NCBI GenBank assembly: GCA_021779855.1
Contig: JAJXZW010000008.1
Coordinates: 31,475-95,474, forward strand
Source: Actinomycetes bacterium
GTDB taxonomy: Bacteria; Actinomycetota; Acidimicrobiia; Acidimicrobiales; RAAP-2
Length of the DNA stretch: 64,000 nt
Direction: 5' to 3'
Below, in pieces: positions 8,053 through 15,354 of this stretch. The notes under the pieces are model-generated. The model did not search any database. It saw nothing but the letters and a program-made list of their open reading frames with translations, and had not been told where the DNA came from. A program made the translations under genes and the position numbers. Every line of letters starts with the position of its first letter. The first letter of the stretch is position 1.

Positions 8053-8808
8053 CTAGTGCCCGGCGGCGACCGGTTCGTCCAGGGCCGCGCGCATCGCGGC
8101 GACGACCGCGGCGAACTCGTCGGCGGAGCCGTCGAGCGCCCCGAGCAGCTCGGCCATGCGCTCGTCGGTGCGGTCCTCGGCCGCCGCCCGGGCCGCGCGC
8201 AGCTCGTCGGTCACCTCGGGCGCGTCGGCGTCGGTGAAGCCGTGCAGGGCGAAGCTGTCGGCGCCCTCCAGGTAGCTCGCCGCCGCCGGGCTGACCCCGA
8301 GGGCGCGCAGGGCCCCTAGGTAGACCCCGCCGCGCAGCTCGCGCAGCAGGATCGCCCCGAGGTAGCCCCGGTGCAGGGGCTCGACGGGGTCGGCGATCGC
8401 GAGGTAGCCCTCGGCCAGGGGCGCCTCGCCCGCGCGCGCGCCCTCGGCCACCCGGCGCCCGCCCGCGCCGACCCGCTCGAGGGCGTCGGGCCCGAGGGCG
8501 CCGAAGGTCCGCTCGGCGAAGGCGTAGGCCGCCTCGAGGTGGTCGCGCGCCGTCGCCAGGGGGGCCCGCCGGGCCCGGGGCCCGCTGTAGATGCCCTCGA
8601 TCGCCGCGGGCGAGAAGAAGGCGAAGACCTCGAGCACCCGGGCCGGCTCGACGTCGCCCATCACCCCGGCGCGCCCCAGGCCGTAGAACTCGTAGGCGTT
8701 GAGGCCGAGCTCGTGGGCCCGCTCCCTCGTGCCGGGGTCGAAGTAGAAGGCCGCGCCGATCGTCTGGATCGGTGCGGCGAGGGCGCGGGCGAGCTGGAGG
8801 GAGTCCAC
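8053..8808 (-). CDS. SCO6745-family protein (SalK-like)
   Basis: A 251-residue, mainly helical, alanine-rich protein. The segments IGAAFYFDPGTRERAHELG and NAYEFYGLGRAGVMGDV near the N-terminus are those of the actinobacterial SCO6745 family, whose biochemical function is unknown. It was once called SalK-like, but no kinase motif is present. The GTG start is preceded by TAGGCT at -12 to -7, whose TAG is also the stop codon of the upstream histidine kinase. It could therefore be transcribed from its own promoter as well as by read-through. Confidence 0.8.
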   Translation of the reverse strand: MDSLQLARALAAPIQTIGAAFYFDPGTRERAHELGLNAYEFYGLGRAGVMGDVEPARVLEVFAFFSPAAIEGIYSGPRARRAPLATARDHLEAAYAFAERTFGALGPDALERVGAGGRRVAEGARAGEAPLAEGYLAIADPVEPLHRGYLGAILLRELRGGVYLGALRALGVSPAAASYLEGADSFALHGFTDADAPEVTDELRAARAAAEDRTDERMAELLGALDGSADEFAAVVAAMRAALDEPVAAGH

Positions 8809-8814
8809 GGGGCG

Positions 8815-8820
8815 AGCCTA
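8815..8820 (-). promoter_or_regulatory. putative leaderless -10 box (TAGGCT) inside the histidine kinase stop codon
   Basis: TAGGCT sits exactly at -12 to -7 of the GTG at 8808 and matches TANNNT. Its first three bases are the stop codon of the histidine kinase gene. Confidence 0.45.
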
Positions 8821-10233
8821 GGGAGTCGGCGGGCCCCCCGCCGCGAGGGTCGCCCCGTCGCGGCGCACCCGCAGCTCGACGCAGGCCCCGCGCTCGGCGG
8901 CCACGAAGCGGGCCGAGCCCCCGTGGCGCCGCGCGATCTCGGCCACGATGGCGAGCCCGAGGCCCGTCCCGCCCCGGTCGCGGCTGCGGGCCGAGTCGGC
9001 CCGGGTGAAGCGCTCGAAGAGCCGGTCGCTCGTGGCGAGCTCCACGCCCTCGCCGTCGTCGGCCACGGTGACCACGGCCTCGTCGCCCTCGGCGCGCACC
9101 GTGAGGCGCAGCTCGGCCTGGGTGTAGCGCAGCGCGTTGTCGACGACGTTGCGCACCATGTGGCGCAGCATCGCCTCGTCGCCGATGACCCGGGTGGGCT
9201 GGACCATCGAGGTGTCGACGGAGAGCTCGGTCATGGCGCGCACCCGGGAGGCCTCGTCGAACAGCAGGTCGTCGAGGTCGACCTCGACCGGGTTCACCTC
9301 GACCCGGTCCTCGTCGCTGCGCGCCAGCCAGAAGAGGCGCGAGATGAGGGCGTCGAGGCGGCGCCCCTCGCGCACGACGGTGTCGGCGACGACCGGCCAG
9401 TCGGCGCGCTCGGGGTCGGCCGCGGCCCGCTGGGTCGTGGCGAGCAGGGTGGTGAGGGGGCTGCGCAGCTCGTGACTGGCGTTCGAGACGAACTCCTGCT
9501 GGAACCGCGAGGCCGACTCCAGGCGCGCGAGCATCGCGTTCACCGTCCGGCTCAGCCGGGCGATCTCGTCGTCGCCGCCGATGACCGGCACCCGCTCGGA
9601 GAGGTCGCGCGCGGCGATCTGGTCGACGCGCCGGCGGATGCTCTCCACGGGCGCCAGCGCGAGGCCCAGCCCGAGCCAGATGATGGCCCCCGAGAGCACG
9701 AGCAGCAGCGGGAAGGAGACCCCCAGGCTCAACAGCAGCGTCCCCTCGCTGTGGGCGATCGGCGCGTCGTAGAGGAAGGCGTAGACCAGGCCGATGCCCC
9801 CGGGGGTCGCGATGAGGGCGGCCTGGCCCGAGGAGAGCCGGCTGAGGTAAGGCCGGGTGTACCGGTCGCGCACGTACTGCACGGCCAGCCCGCTGGGCCG
9901 GGTCCCGTCGAGGCGCGCCGTCGCGAGCACCGGCGCGCCGGCGATGGCGGCGCTGGCGGCGAGCACCCTCGTGCCGGCGCGGTTGGTGACCTGGACGACG
10001 GCGTCGCCCACGTCGCCGAGGGTGAGGCGCCGGGTGATCGGCCGGCTCGCCAGGGCGAAGCGCTCCTGGGTCTGCTGCATCACCGCGTCGACCTGGTTGG
10101 TCGCCTGGTTCACCAGGGCCCGGTGGACGAGGTCGTTCAGGGCCAGCCCGGTGAGCGAGAGGATCACCGCGATTGCCACGACGAAGATGATCGTGAGGCG
10201 CACCCTGATCGACAGGGGCGCCGGGCGGCGCAC
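8818..10233 (-). CDS. sensor histidine kinase, HAMP-HisKA-HATPase_c
   Basis: A 471-residue membrane sensor. TM1 lies near residues 10-32, followed by an extracytoplasmic domain of about 130 residues with no recognised fold. TM2 lies near 165-190, then a HAMP linker. The dimerisation/phosphoacceptor box is SNASHELRSPL, the ATPase N box is NVVDNALRYT and the G boxes are DDGEGV and GGTGLGLAI, all intact. The GTG start overlaps the stop of the response regulator gene (TAGTG). It is third in the operon after the DoxX-Rieske gene and the regulator, so the signal it senses may involve that membrane redox protein. Confidence 0.94.
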   Translation of the reverse strand: MRRPAPLSIRVRLTIIFVVAIAVILSLTGLALNDLVHRALVNQATNQVDAVMQQTQERFALASRPITRRLTLGDVGDAVVQVTNRAGTRVLAASAAIAGAPVLATARLDGTRPSGLAVQYVRDRYTRPYLSRLSSGQAALIATPGGIGLVYAFLYDAPIAHSEGTLLLSLGVSFPLLLVLSGAIIWLGLGLALAPVESIRRRVDQIAARDLSERVPVIGGDDEIARLSRTVNAMLARLESASRFQQEFVSNASHELRSPLTTLLATTQRAAADPERADWPVVADTVVREGRRLDALISRLFWLARSDEDRVEVNPVEVDLDDLLFDEASRVRAMTELSVDTSMVQPTRVIGDEAMLRHMVRNVVDNALRYTQAELRLTVRAEGDEAVVTVADDGEGVELATSDRLFERFTRADSARSRDRGGTGLGLAIVAEIARRHGGSARFVAAERGACVELRVRRDGATLAAGGPPTP

Positions 10234-10919
10234 TAGGCCTCGCGGACGCTGTAGCCGAGCCCGCGCACGGTGCGCACCAGCGAGGGCCCGCCCGCGAGGT
10301 CGACCTTGCGGCGCAGGTAGCCCACGTAGACCTCCACGATGTTCTGGTCGCCGTCGAAGTCGTCGCCCCACACCGCGTCGAGGATCTCGCCCTTGGAGAG
10401 GACCTCGCGGGGGTGGCTGAGGAGGAACTCCAGCAGGCTGAACTCCCGCGGGGTGAGCGACACCGGGCGCCCGTGGGCGACCACCCGGCGGGTCACCGGG
10501 TTGAGGCTGACCCCGCCGACGGTGAGGCTCTGGGGACGGCCCCGCTCCTGGCGCCGCAGCAGGGCGTGGACCCGCGCCATGAGGACGGTGCGCTCGAAGG
10601 GCTTGCGCAAGAAGTCGTCGGCGCCGACGTCGAGGCCCTCGACCTCGTCCCACTCGCCCTCTTTGGCCGTGAGCATCAGCAGCGGCGTCGCCACCCCGGC
10701 CGCGCGCAGGTCCTGGCAGACCCGGAAGCCGCTGCGCTTGGGCAGCATGATGTCGAGCACGATGGCGTCGTAGTCGCCCGAGAGGGCCTCGGCCAGCCCG
10801 CTCTCACCGTCGTGGCGCTCCACGACCTCGAAGCCGTCGTCGGCGAGCAGCCCCGCCACCGCCGCCGCCTGGCCCGGGTCGTCCTCGACGACCAGCACCC
10901 GCCGGGGTCCGTCGCTCAT
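10233..10919 (-). CDS. OmpR-family response regulator
   Basis: A 228-residue transcription factor with an N-terminal receiver domain: acidic pocket at Glu12-Asp13-Asp14, phosphoacceptor Asp56 in IVLDIMLPK, conserved Lys in LTAKEG. A C-terminal winged helix of the OmpR/PhoB type follows (SLTPREFSLLEFLLSHP ... YVGYLRRKV). Its ATG overlaps the stop of the DoxX-Rieske gene (ATGA), and its own stop overlaps the start of the kinase. Members of this family bind pairs of direct repeats spaced about 11 bp; such a pair lies at 12233-12250 upstream of this operon. Confidence 0.95.
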   Translation of the reverse strand: MSDGPRRVLVVEDDPGQAAAVAGLLADDGFEVVERHDGESGLAEALSGDYDAIVLDIMLPKRSGFRVCQDLRAAGVATPLLMLTAKEGEWDEVEGLDVGADDFLRKPFERTVLMARVHALLRRQERGRPQSLTVGGVSLNPVTRRVVAHGRPVSLTPREFSLLEFLLSHPREVLSKGEILDAVWGDDFDGDQNIVEVYVGYLRRKVDLAGGPSLVRTVRGLGYSVREA

Positions 10920-12190
10920 TGCAGGTAGAGGTTACCGTTGCCCTCTTCGACGACGTCGAGCTTGGTCAGCCCGTGGGGCGCCGGCCCGGCGATCACGTCG
11001 CCGGTCATCACCTCGAACTCCGAGCCGTGGCAGGGGCAGACGATCAGCTGCACCGAGGGGGCGTAGCCGACCGTGCAGCCCAGGTGCGGGCAGACCGCGT
11101 CGTAGGCGACGAAGAGGCCCTCCTTGGTGTGCACGACGATCCCGGGGTCGCCGCTCTTGGGGATGGTGAAGCTGGCCGCCTGGTTCGTGGGCACCTGGCT
11201 GGCGCTGCCGAGAAGGGTGCCCTTGGGGTGGGCGGTCGTGGTCGGGGGGGCCGTCGTGGTCGGGGCGCCGGTCGCGCCGGTCGAGGCGGTGGGCGCGCTC
11301 GTGGTGCTCGGGGGGGTGCCGGTCGCGGTCGTCGGGCTGAGGGTGCGCCCGCCGCCGCTCGAGCCCGAGGAGAGGATCTTGCCGCCCTCGGCCGTGATGC
11401 CGCCGATCGCGATGGCCCCGGCGACGCCCCCGACCACCGCGCTGGTGCCGGCGATGAGCGTTCGCCGGTCCACCGCGTCGAGGTGGCGCCGGTCGTAGAG
11501 CGAGGGTCGCTCCCCGGCGAGCACCGGGCAGTGGGCGGGGCCGCACGGCGCGCGCAGGGCCCGGCACCGCCCGTCGTCGTAGTGGCCGCAGATCGACTGC
11601 ACGCTCGCGAAGGCGATCGGCACGAGCGTGGGCGGCGGCGCGCCCTGCTGGCGGGCGGCGATCTGGGCCAGCTTCGCGTCGACGCTGAGCCGCGAGCCGC
11701 CCCCGGCGATGAGCAGCGGGATCCAGGCGAAGAAGAAGACGATGTCGCTGCCGGTGAAGTAGGGCGTCGTGTGGAAGCTCACCGTGAGGAAGAGGCTCAG
11801 CGAGATGAGGAGGCCCCCCGCGGCCGCCACCCGGGTCCACAGGCCGAGCACCGTGCCCAGGCCCACGACGAGCTCCCCGGAGGCGAGGACGACGCCGATG
11901 ATCCGCGCCTCGCCCACGAGGTGGGCGAGCAGCCCGCCGATGGGGCTGGTGGTGACGGCGAAGGCCATCTGGTGCTGGATCGAGACGGAGCTCGCGGCGG
12001 TGGTGAAGGCGGGGTTGGCCAGCTTCTGCAGCCCGGCGTAGACGAAGGTCACCCCGACGAAGAGGCGCAGGGGCAGCAGCGCCCACTCGGACATCGCCCA
12101 GGCGCGCTGGGGGGCGTGCAGGGGCAAGCGTCGCGTCGCGCGGGCCTCGGTGAACGGGCGTCGGGGGCTCGGGGCGTCCGGGTTGGCCAT
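10916..12190 (-). CDS. DoxX - Cys cluster - Tat signal - Rieske fusion protein
   Basis: A 424-residue membrane redox protein. Residues 37-165 form a four-helix DoxX/DoxD domain, found in thiosulfate:quinone oxidoreductases and in the mycobacterial DoxX oxidoreductase complex. A cytoplasmic segment with Cys201, 209, 216 and 221 follows and may bind a metal. Residues 241-265 (DRRTLIAG, then a hydrophobic stretch) look like an internal twin-arginine signal. A Ser/Thr/Pro linker (275-325) leads to a Rieske domain with C367-P-H369 and C385-P-C387-H388 as 2Fe-2S ligands plus disulfide Cys372 and Cys387. The cluster should lie outside the membrane. The electron donor is unknown. The message appears leaderless (TACCAT at -12 to -7). 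It leads the two-component operon. Confidence 0.88.
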   Translation of the reverse strand: MANPDAPSPRRPFTEARATRRLPLHAPQRAWAMSEWALLPLRLFVGVTFVYAGLQKLANPAFTTAASSVSIQHQMAFAVTTSPIGGLLAHLVGEARIIGVVLASGELVVGLGTVLGLWTRVAAAGGLLISLSLFLTVSFHTTPYFTGSDIVFFFAWIPLLIAGGGSRLSVDAKLAQIAARQQGAPPPTLVPIAFASVQSICGHYDDGRCRALRAPCGPAHCPVLAGERPSLYDRRHLDAVDRRTLIAGTSAVVGGVAGAIAIGGITAEGGKILSSGSSGGGRTLSPTTATGTPPSTTSAPTASTGATGAPTTTAPPTTTAHPKGTLLGSASQVPTNQAASFTIPKSGDPGIVVHTKEGLFVAYDAVCPHLGCTVGYAPSVQLIVCPCHGSEFEVMTGDVIAGPAPHGLTKLDVVEEGNGNLYLQ

Positions 12191-12196
12191 CGCGTC

Positions 12197-12202
12197 ATGG
12201 TA
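12197..12202 (-). promoter_or_regulatory. leaderless -10 box (TACCAT) of the DoxX-Rieske/two-component operon
   Basis: TACCAT lies exactly at -12 to -7 relative to the ATG at 12190, and no Shine-Dalgarno is present. This supports transcription starting at the A of the start codon. Confidence 0.5.
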
Positions 12203-12232
12203 GGGGCGGCGCGCGCGGCGCGCCCCGGACAC

Positions 12233-12250
12233 TCTTAGCGGGGTCTTAGC
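12233..12250. promoter_or_regulatory. direct repeat TCTTAGC-N4-TCTTAGC, candidate response-regulator operator
   Basis: Two perfect 7-bp repeats start 11 bp apart (12233 and 12244), the spacing bound by OmpR-family dimers. They lie at about -43 to -60 of the inferred leaderless start of the DoxX-Rieske/regulator/kinase operon, a typical activator position, and also within the divergent region shared with the DedA gene. A related pair is at 43864-43881. Confidence 0.6.
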
Positions 12251-12292
12251 CGTTTCGGGCACGGCACCCCGGGCGCCCAGCAGAATGGACCG

Positions 12293-12919
12293 ATGCTCGC
12301 CTCGATCGTCACGTCGGTGACGAACGAGCTCCACCGGCTGAGCCCGGGCCTCGTGATCGCGCTGGTCGCCCTCCTGGTCTTCGGCGAGGCGGCCATCTTC
12401 ATCGGCTTCGTGCTGCCCGGGGAGACCTCGGTGATCGTGGCCGGGGTCATCGCCAGCCAGGGCCGGCTGAACGTGGGGCTGCTGTGCGCGGTCGTCGTCG
12501 TCGCGGCCGTCGTGGGCGACACCGTCGGCTACGAGGTCGGTCGGCACTACGGGCCGCGACTGCTCGAGCTCAGGGTCTTCGAGCGGCGCCGGGCCGCGCT
12601 GGAGCGGGCCCTCGCGGCCCTGGAGCGGCGCGGGCCCACCGTCGTCTTCGTCGGGCGCTTCACCGCGTTCTTGCGCGCGGTCACCCCGGGGCTCGCCGGG
12701 CTCAGCGGGATGGCGTACCGCCGGTTCCTGGCCGCCAACGCCGCGGGCGGGCTGATCTGGGGCATCGCCTACACCCTGCTCGGCTACTTCGCCGGTCACG
12801 CCCTCACGACCATCGAGCACTGGTCGAGCTGGTTCGCCATCGCGGTGCTGGTGCTCGTCCTGGGGGCCGCCGTGGCCCTGTACCTGCGCCGACGCCGCCA
12901 GGGTCGCTCAGCGCGCTAG
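12293..12919 (+). CDS. DedA-family membrane protein
   Basis: A 208-residue integral membrane protein of the DedA/SNARE-associated family, thought to include undecaprenyl-phosphate and phospholipid translocases. The conserved early helix (LVFGEAAIFIGFVLPGE) and the signature FVGRFTAFLRAVTPGLAG are intact, including the functional arginines. Four to five membrane helices are followed by a basic tail. CAGAAT lies at -12 to -7 and no ribosome binding site is visible, so translation may be leaderless. It converges on the GH1-like gene with a 12-bp overlap. Confidence 0.92.
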   Translation: MLASIVTSVTNELHRLSPGLVIALVALLVFGEAAIFIGFVLPGETSVIVAGVIASQGRLNVGLLCAVVVVAAVVGDTVGYEVGRHYGPRLLELRVFERRRAALERALAALERRGPTVVFVGRFTAFLRAVTPGLAGLSGMAYRRFLAANAAGGLIWGIAYTLLGYFAGHALTTIEHWSSWFAIAVLVLVLGAAVALYLRRRRQGRSAR

Positions 12920-13693
12920 GGCGACCAGCCCCTCGTCCTCGACCCGCCAGGCGCGCCCGTCGTGGGCGAGGAGCCCCCGCGCGCTCGCGCTGGGCCCGGC
13001 GCCGCGCACGAGCGAGCGCACGTGCAGCTCGCCGCGGGCCCCCCGGGCCCGCGCCAGGGCGACCGGGTCGAGCTCGACCGGGCGCGCCTCGACGAGGCGC
13101 GGGCCGATCGACGTCGTCGCCACCGCCTCGGTGACCCGCGCCAGCTGGCGCCGCGCGAGCGCCGCCTCGGCCCGCGCGCGACGCCGCCACGGGGGACGGG
13201 TCCCCTCCAGGTAGCCGCCCGAGACGAGCCCGGTCGGGTCGGCGAAGACCACCCAGCCCGTCGGCGCGTCCCCCAGGGCGTCGGCCACCCGGGCGGCGTG
13301 GGCGAGGGCGTGGGGCACGACCCAGGGCAGGATCCACGCCTCGGGTCCGAGCCACGAGGGCCAGGCCGAGGTGACCAGGCGCACCGTCACGAGGAGCCCG
13401 AGCGAGCGCGCGTGCTCGACCACCTCGCGATAGCGCGCGAGGGCCGCCTCGTCGACCTCGTCGGGGCGCGGCTCGACCCGGGCCCACTCGACCGAGAGCG
13501 CGACGCCGGCGAGGCCGAGGCGAGCGGCCGCCTCGAGGACCTCCTCGTAGCGCGTCCACAGCCCCGCGGCCTCGCCGGGCGCCTCGTGGCGCCCCAGCGC
13601 GATGGTCGGGGCGTAGCAGGTGGCCGGGTGGCCCCCGCCGTCGAGGCCGCCCTCGACGGCGTAGCCGTCGAGGGCGAGCAGCGTCGTGGCCAT
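12908..13693 (-). CDS. truncated glycoside hydrolase family 1-like protein, probable pseudoenzyme
   Basis: A 261-residue protein resembling the first half of a GH1 beta-glucosidase. LWTRYEEVLEAAARLGLAGV and VEWARVEP (68-75) match the GH1 beta-barrel strand with its R(I/V)EP motif, and VRLVTSAWPSWL matches the next strand. Where GH1 enzymes carry the acid/base motif T(F/L)NEP, this protein has VFADP (149-153), followed by the usual GYLEGTRPP. The second half, with the nucleophile motif (I/V)TENG, is absent. It is open from start to stop with normal codon use, so it is unlikely to be decaying. It probably has a non-catalytic or altered role. Its start context GAGACTGGCGCGATG almost equals that of lepB. 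Confidence 0.7.
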   Translation of the reverse strand: MATTLLALDGYAVEGGLDGGGHPATCYAPTIALGRHEAPGEAAGLWTRYEEVLEAAARLGLAGVALSVEWARVEPRPDEVDEAALARYREVVEHARSLGLLVTVRLVTSAWPSWLGPEAWILPWVVPHALAHAARVADALGDAPTGWVVFADPTGLVSGGYLEGTRPPWRRRARAEAALARRQLARVTEAVATTSIGPRLVEARPVELDPVALARARGARGELHVRSLVRGAGPSASARGLLAHDGRAWRVEDEGLVALAR

Positions 13694-13755
13694 CGCGCCA
13701 GTCTCCCACGGGCGCGCGGGGCCGGCGGTAGCGTCGGGCCGTCGAAGGAGGACCC

Positions 13756-14520
13756 ATGGCCCACGAGGTGCTGAGCGAGCGGCGCGGCCGCGTCGCGCTG
13801 CTCACGATCAACCGACCCGAGGCGCGCAACGCCATCAACCTGGCGACCGCCCGGGCGCTGTCGAGCGCTCTCGACGAGTGCGCGAGCGACGACGCCGTGA
13901 GCGTGGTCGTGCTCACGGGGGCCGGCGACAAGGCCTTCTCGGCCGGCATGGACCTGAAGGCGTTCGCCGCCGGCGAGGTGCCCATAACCGAGCACGGCTT
14001 CGCCGGGATCACCAAGCGCGCCTTCGACAAGCCCCTCATCGCCGCGGCCAACGGGGCGGCCCTCGCCGGCGGCTTCGAGATCCTCATCAGCTGCGACATG
14101 GTGGTCGCCGCCGAGCACGCGGTCTTCGGCATCCCCGAGGCCCAGCGCGGGCTCATCGCCGGCGGGGGCGGCCTGATCCGCCTGCCCCGGCGGGTGCCGC
14201 TGGCCGTCGCCTACGAGATGGCCCTCACGGCCGACCCGATCGGCGCGGCCCGCGCCTACGAGCTCGGGCTCGTGAACCGCGTCGTCCCGGCCGGCGAGCT
14301 GCTCGAGGTGGCCGTCGCGCTCGGCGAGCGCATCGCCAGGAACGCGCCGCTCGCGCTGCGCGCCTCGAAGTCGGTGATGCGCCGATCGCTCGAGCTCACC
14401 GAGGACGAGTCCTGGGCGGTGAGCGACGAGGCCTTCGGGGCCATCGGGCGCAGCGCCGACGCCCTCGAGGGCGCCGTGGCCTTCGCCGAGCGGCGCGAGC
14501 CGAACTGGCGGGGCCGATGA
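13756..14520 (+). CDS. enoyl-CoA hydratase/isomerase (crotonase) family protein
   Basis: A 254-residue crotonase-fold enzyme. The CoA-ester oxyanion segments AFSAGMDLKAF and ANGAALAGGFEIL are present. In the second active-site region it has PEAQRGLIAGGGGLIRLPR, with the Glu equivalent in PEAQ but a neutral residue where classical hydratases have a second Glu, so it may be an isomerase or hydrolase variant. AAGGAGG precedes the ATG and a TAGCGT -10 candidate lies at 13729-13734. The stop overlaps the start of the next gene (ATGA). The exact substrate is not predictable. Confidence 0.9.
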   Translation: MAHEVLSERRGRVALLTINRPEARNAINLATARALSSALDECASDDAVSVVVLTGAGDKAFSAGMDLKAFAAGEVPITEHGFAGITKRAFDKPLIAAANGAALAGGFEILISCDMVVAAEHAVFGIPEAQRGLIAGGGGLIRLPRRVPLAVAYEMALTADPIGAARAYELGLVNRVVPAGELLEVAVALGERIARNAPLALRASKSVMRRSLELTEDESWAVSDEAFGAIGRSADALEGAVAFAERREPNWRGR

Positions 14521-14945
14521 GCCTCGCCCACCCGGGCCCCCAGCTCGCCGACGCCCTCACCATCGTCCGGCTCTCCCTGCACGTGTTCGCGGCCTGCGTC
14601 TGGGTCGGGGGCCAGGTGACCCTCGGCGGGCTCGTGCCGACGCTGCGCCGCGAGGCGCCCCACGCGCTCACCGGCGTGGCGCGCGCCTTCGCCCGGCTGG
14701 CCTGGCCGGCCTACGCGCTGCTGATCGTGACCGGGGTCTGGAACGTCGCCGCCGTGCACGTGGGCCAGGCCTCGTCGGCCTGGAACGCCGTGTTCGGGGT
14801 GAAGATGGCCCTCGTGGTGGTCGCGGGCGCCGGCACCCTCGCCCACCAGCGCGCCACCACGGCGTCGCTGCGCGGGGCGGCCGCCGGGGTCGGGACGCTC
14901 GCGACGGTCGCCGCCCTCGTGCTGGGCGTCGCCCTCTCGGGCTGA
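14517..14945 (+). CDS. CopD-like membrane protein
   Basis: A 142-residue protein with four membrane helices. The first helix contains LSLHVFAACVWVGGQ, matching the conserved His-Trp-Val-Gly motif of the CopD/DUF2269-type copper-resistance or heme-interacting membrane domain. The last helix is short and ends at the stop. The ATG overlaps the crotonase stop (ATGA), so it is translated from the same message. Copper or heme binding is an inference from the conserved His only. Confidence 0.75.
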   Translation: MSLAHPGPQLADALTIVRLSLHVFAACVWVGGQVTLGGLVPTLRREAPHALTGVARAFARLAWPAYALLIVTGVWNVAAVHVGQASSAWNAVFGVKMALVVVAGAGTLAHQRATTASLRGAAAGVGTLATVAALVLGVALSG

Positions 14946-15002
14946 GACCCGCGGGCGACCCGCGAGACGACCGCAACGCATCCCCGGCCCCGGGATCAGG
15001 GA

Positions 15003-15027
15003 GACGAGGGCGCCGGCGCCCGTCGTC
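15003..15027 (+). terminator. strong hairpin after the crotonase-CopD operon
   Basis: GACGAGGGCGCC faces GGCGCCCGTCGTC as a near-perfect inverted repeat with one bulge. No U-tract follows, so it is either a non-canonical terminator or a stabilising 3' structure. Confidence 0.4.
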
Positions 15028-15081
15028 CCCGGCGCCGGGCGGCCGACACCCCTCGCCGACGCGGCCGGGCCCCGACGGGAG

Positions 15082-15087
15082 TAGGAT
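15082..15087 (+). promoter_or_regulatory. putative -10 box (TAGGAT) of tatA
   Basis: TAGGAT fits TANNNT and would give a leader of about 20 nt carrying AAAGGAGA before the GTG at 15115. No clear -35 is seen. Confidence 0.4.
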
Positions 15088-15114
15088 CCGGGTAGTACGA
15101 CAAAGGAGAAGGCC

Positions 15115-15336
15115 GTGTTCTTCGGTGAGATCTTCGGACCGGACCTGCTGATCGTCGTGATCGTTGTCGCGGTACTGGTCTTCGGTGGCTCCGCCATCCC
15201 CCGCCTGGCCCGCAACCTCGGGAGCGCGAAGAGCGAATTCGAGAAGGGCTTGAAGGGTGCCAAGGCCTCGGACGCCGCGGCCGCCAACGCCAAGGCGACC
15301 GAGATGACCGAGTCGAGCTCCGACTCCGAGAAGTAG
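15115..15336 (+). CDS. tatA: Sec-independent protein translocase protein TatA
   Basis: A 73-residue pore-forming component of the twin-arginine translocase. A single N-terminal helix (residues 9-24) is followed by the conserved hinge FGGSAIPRLARNLG and an amphipathic helix (SEFEKGLKGA), then a charged tail. The GTG start has the ribosome binding site AAAGGAGA. TatB and TatC are not in this window. Likely Tat clients here include the DoxX-Rieske fusion. Confidence 0.93.
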   Translation: MFFGEIFGPDLLIVVIVVAVLVFGGSAIPRLARNLGSAKSEFEKGLKGAKASDAAAANAKATEMTESSSDSEK

Positions 15337-15354
15337 TAGCCCCGAGCCGGGGCC

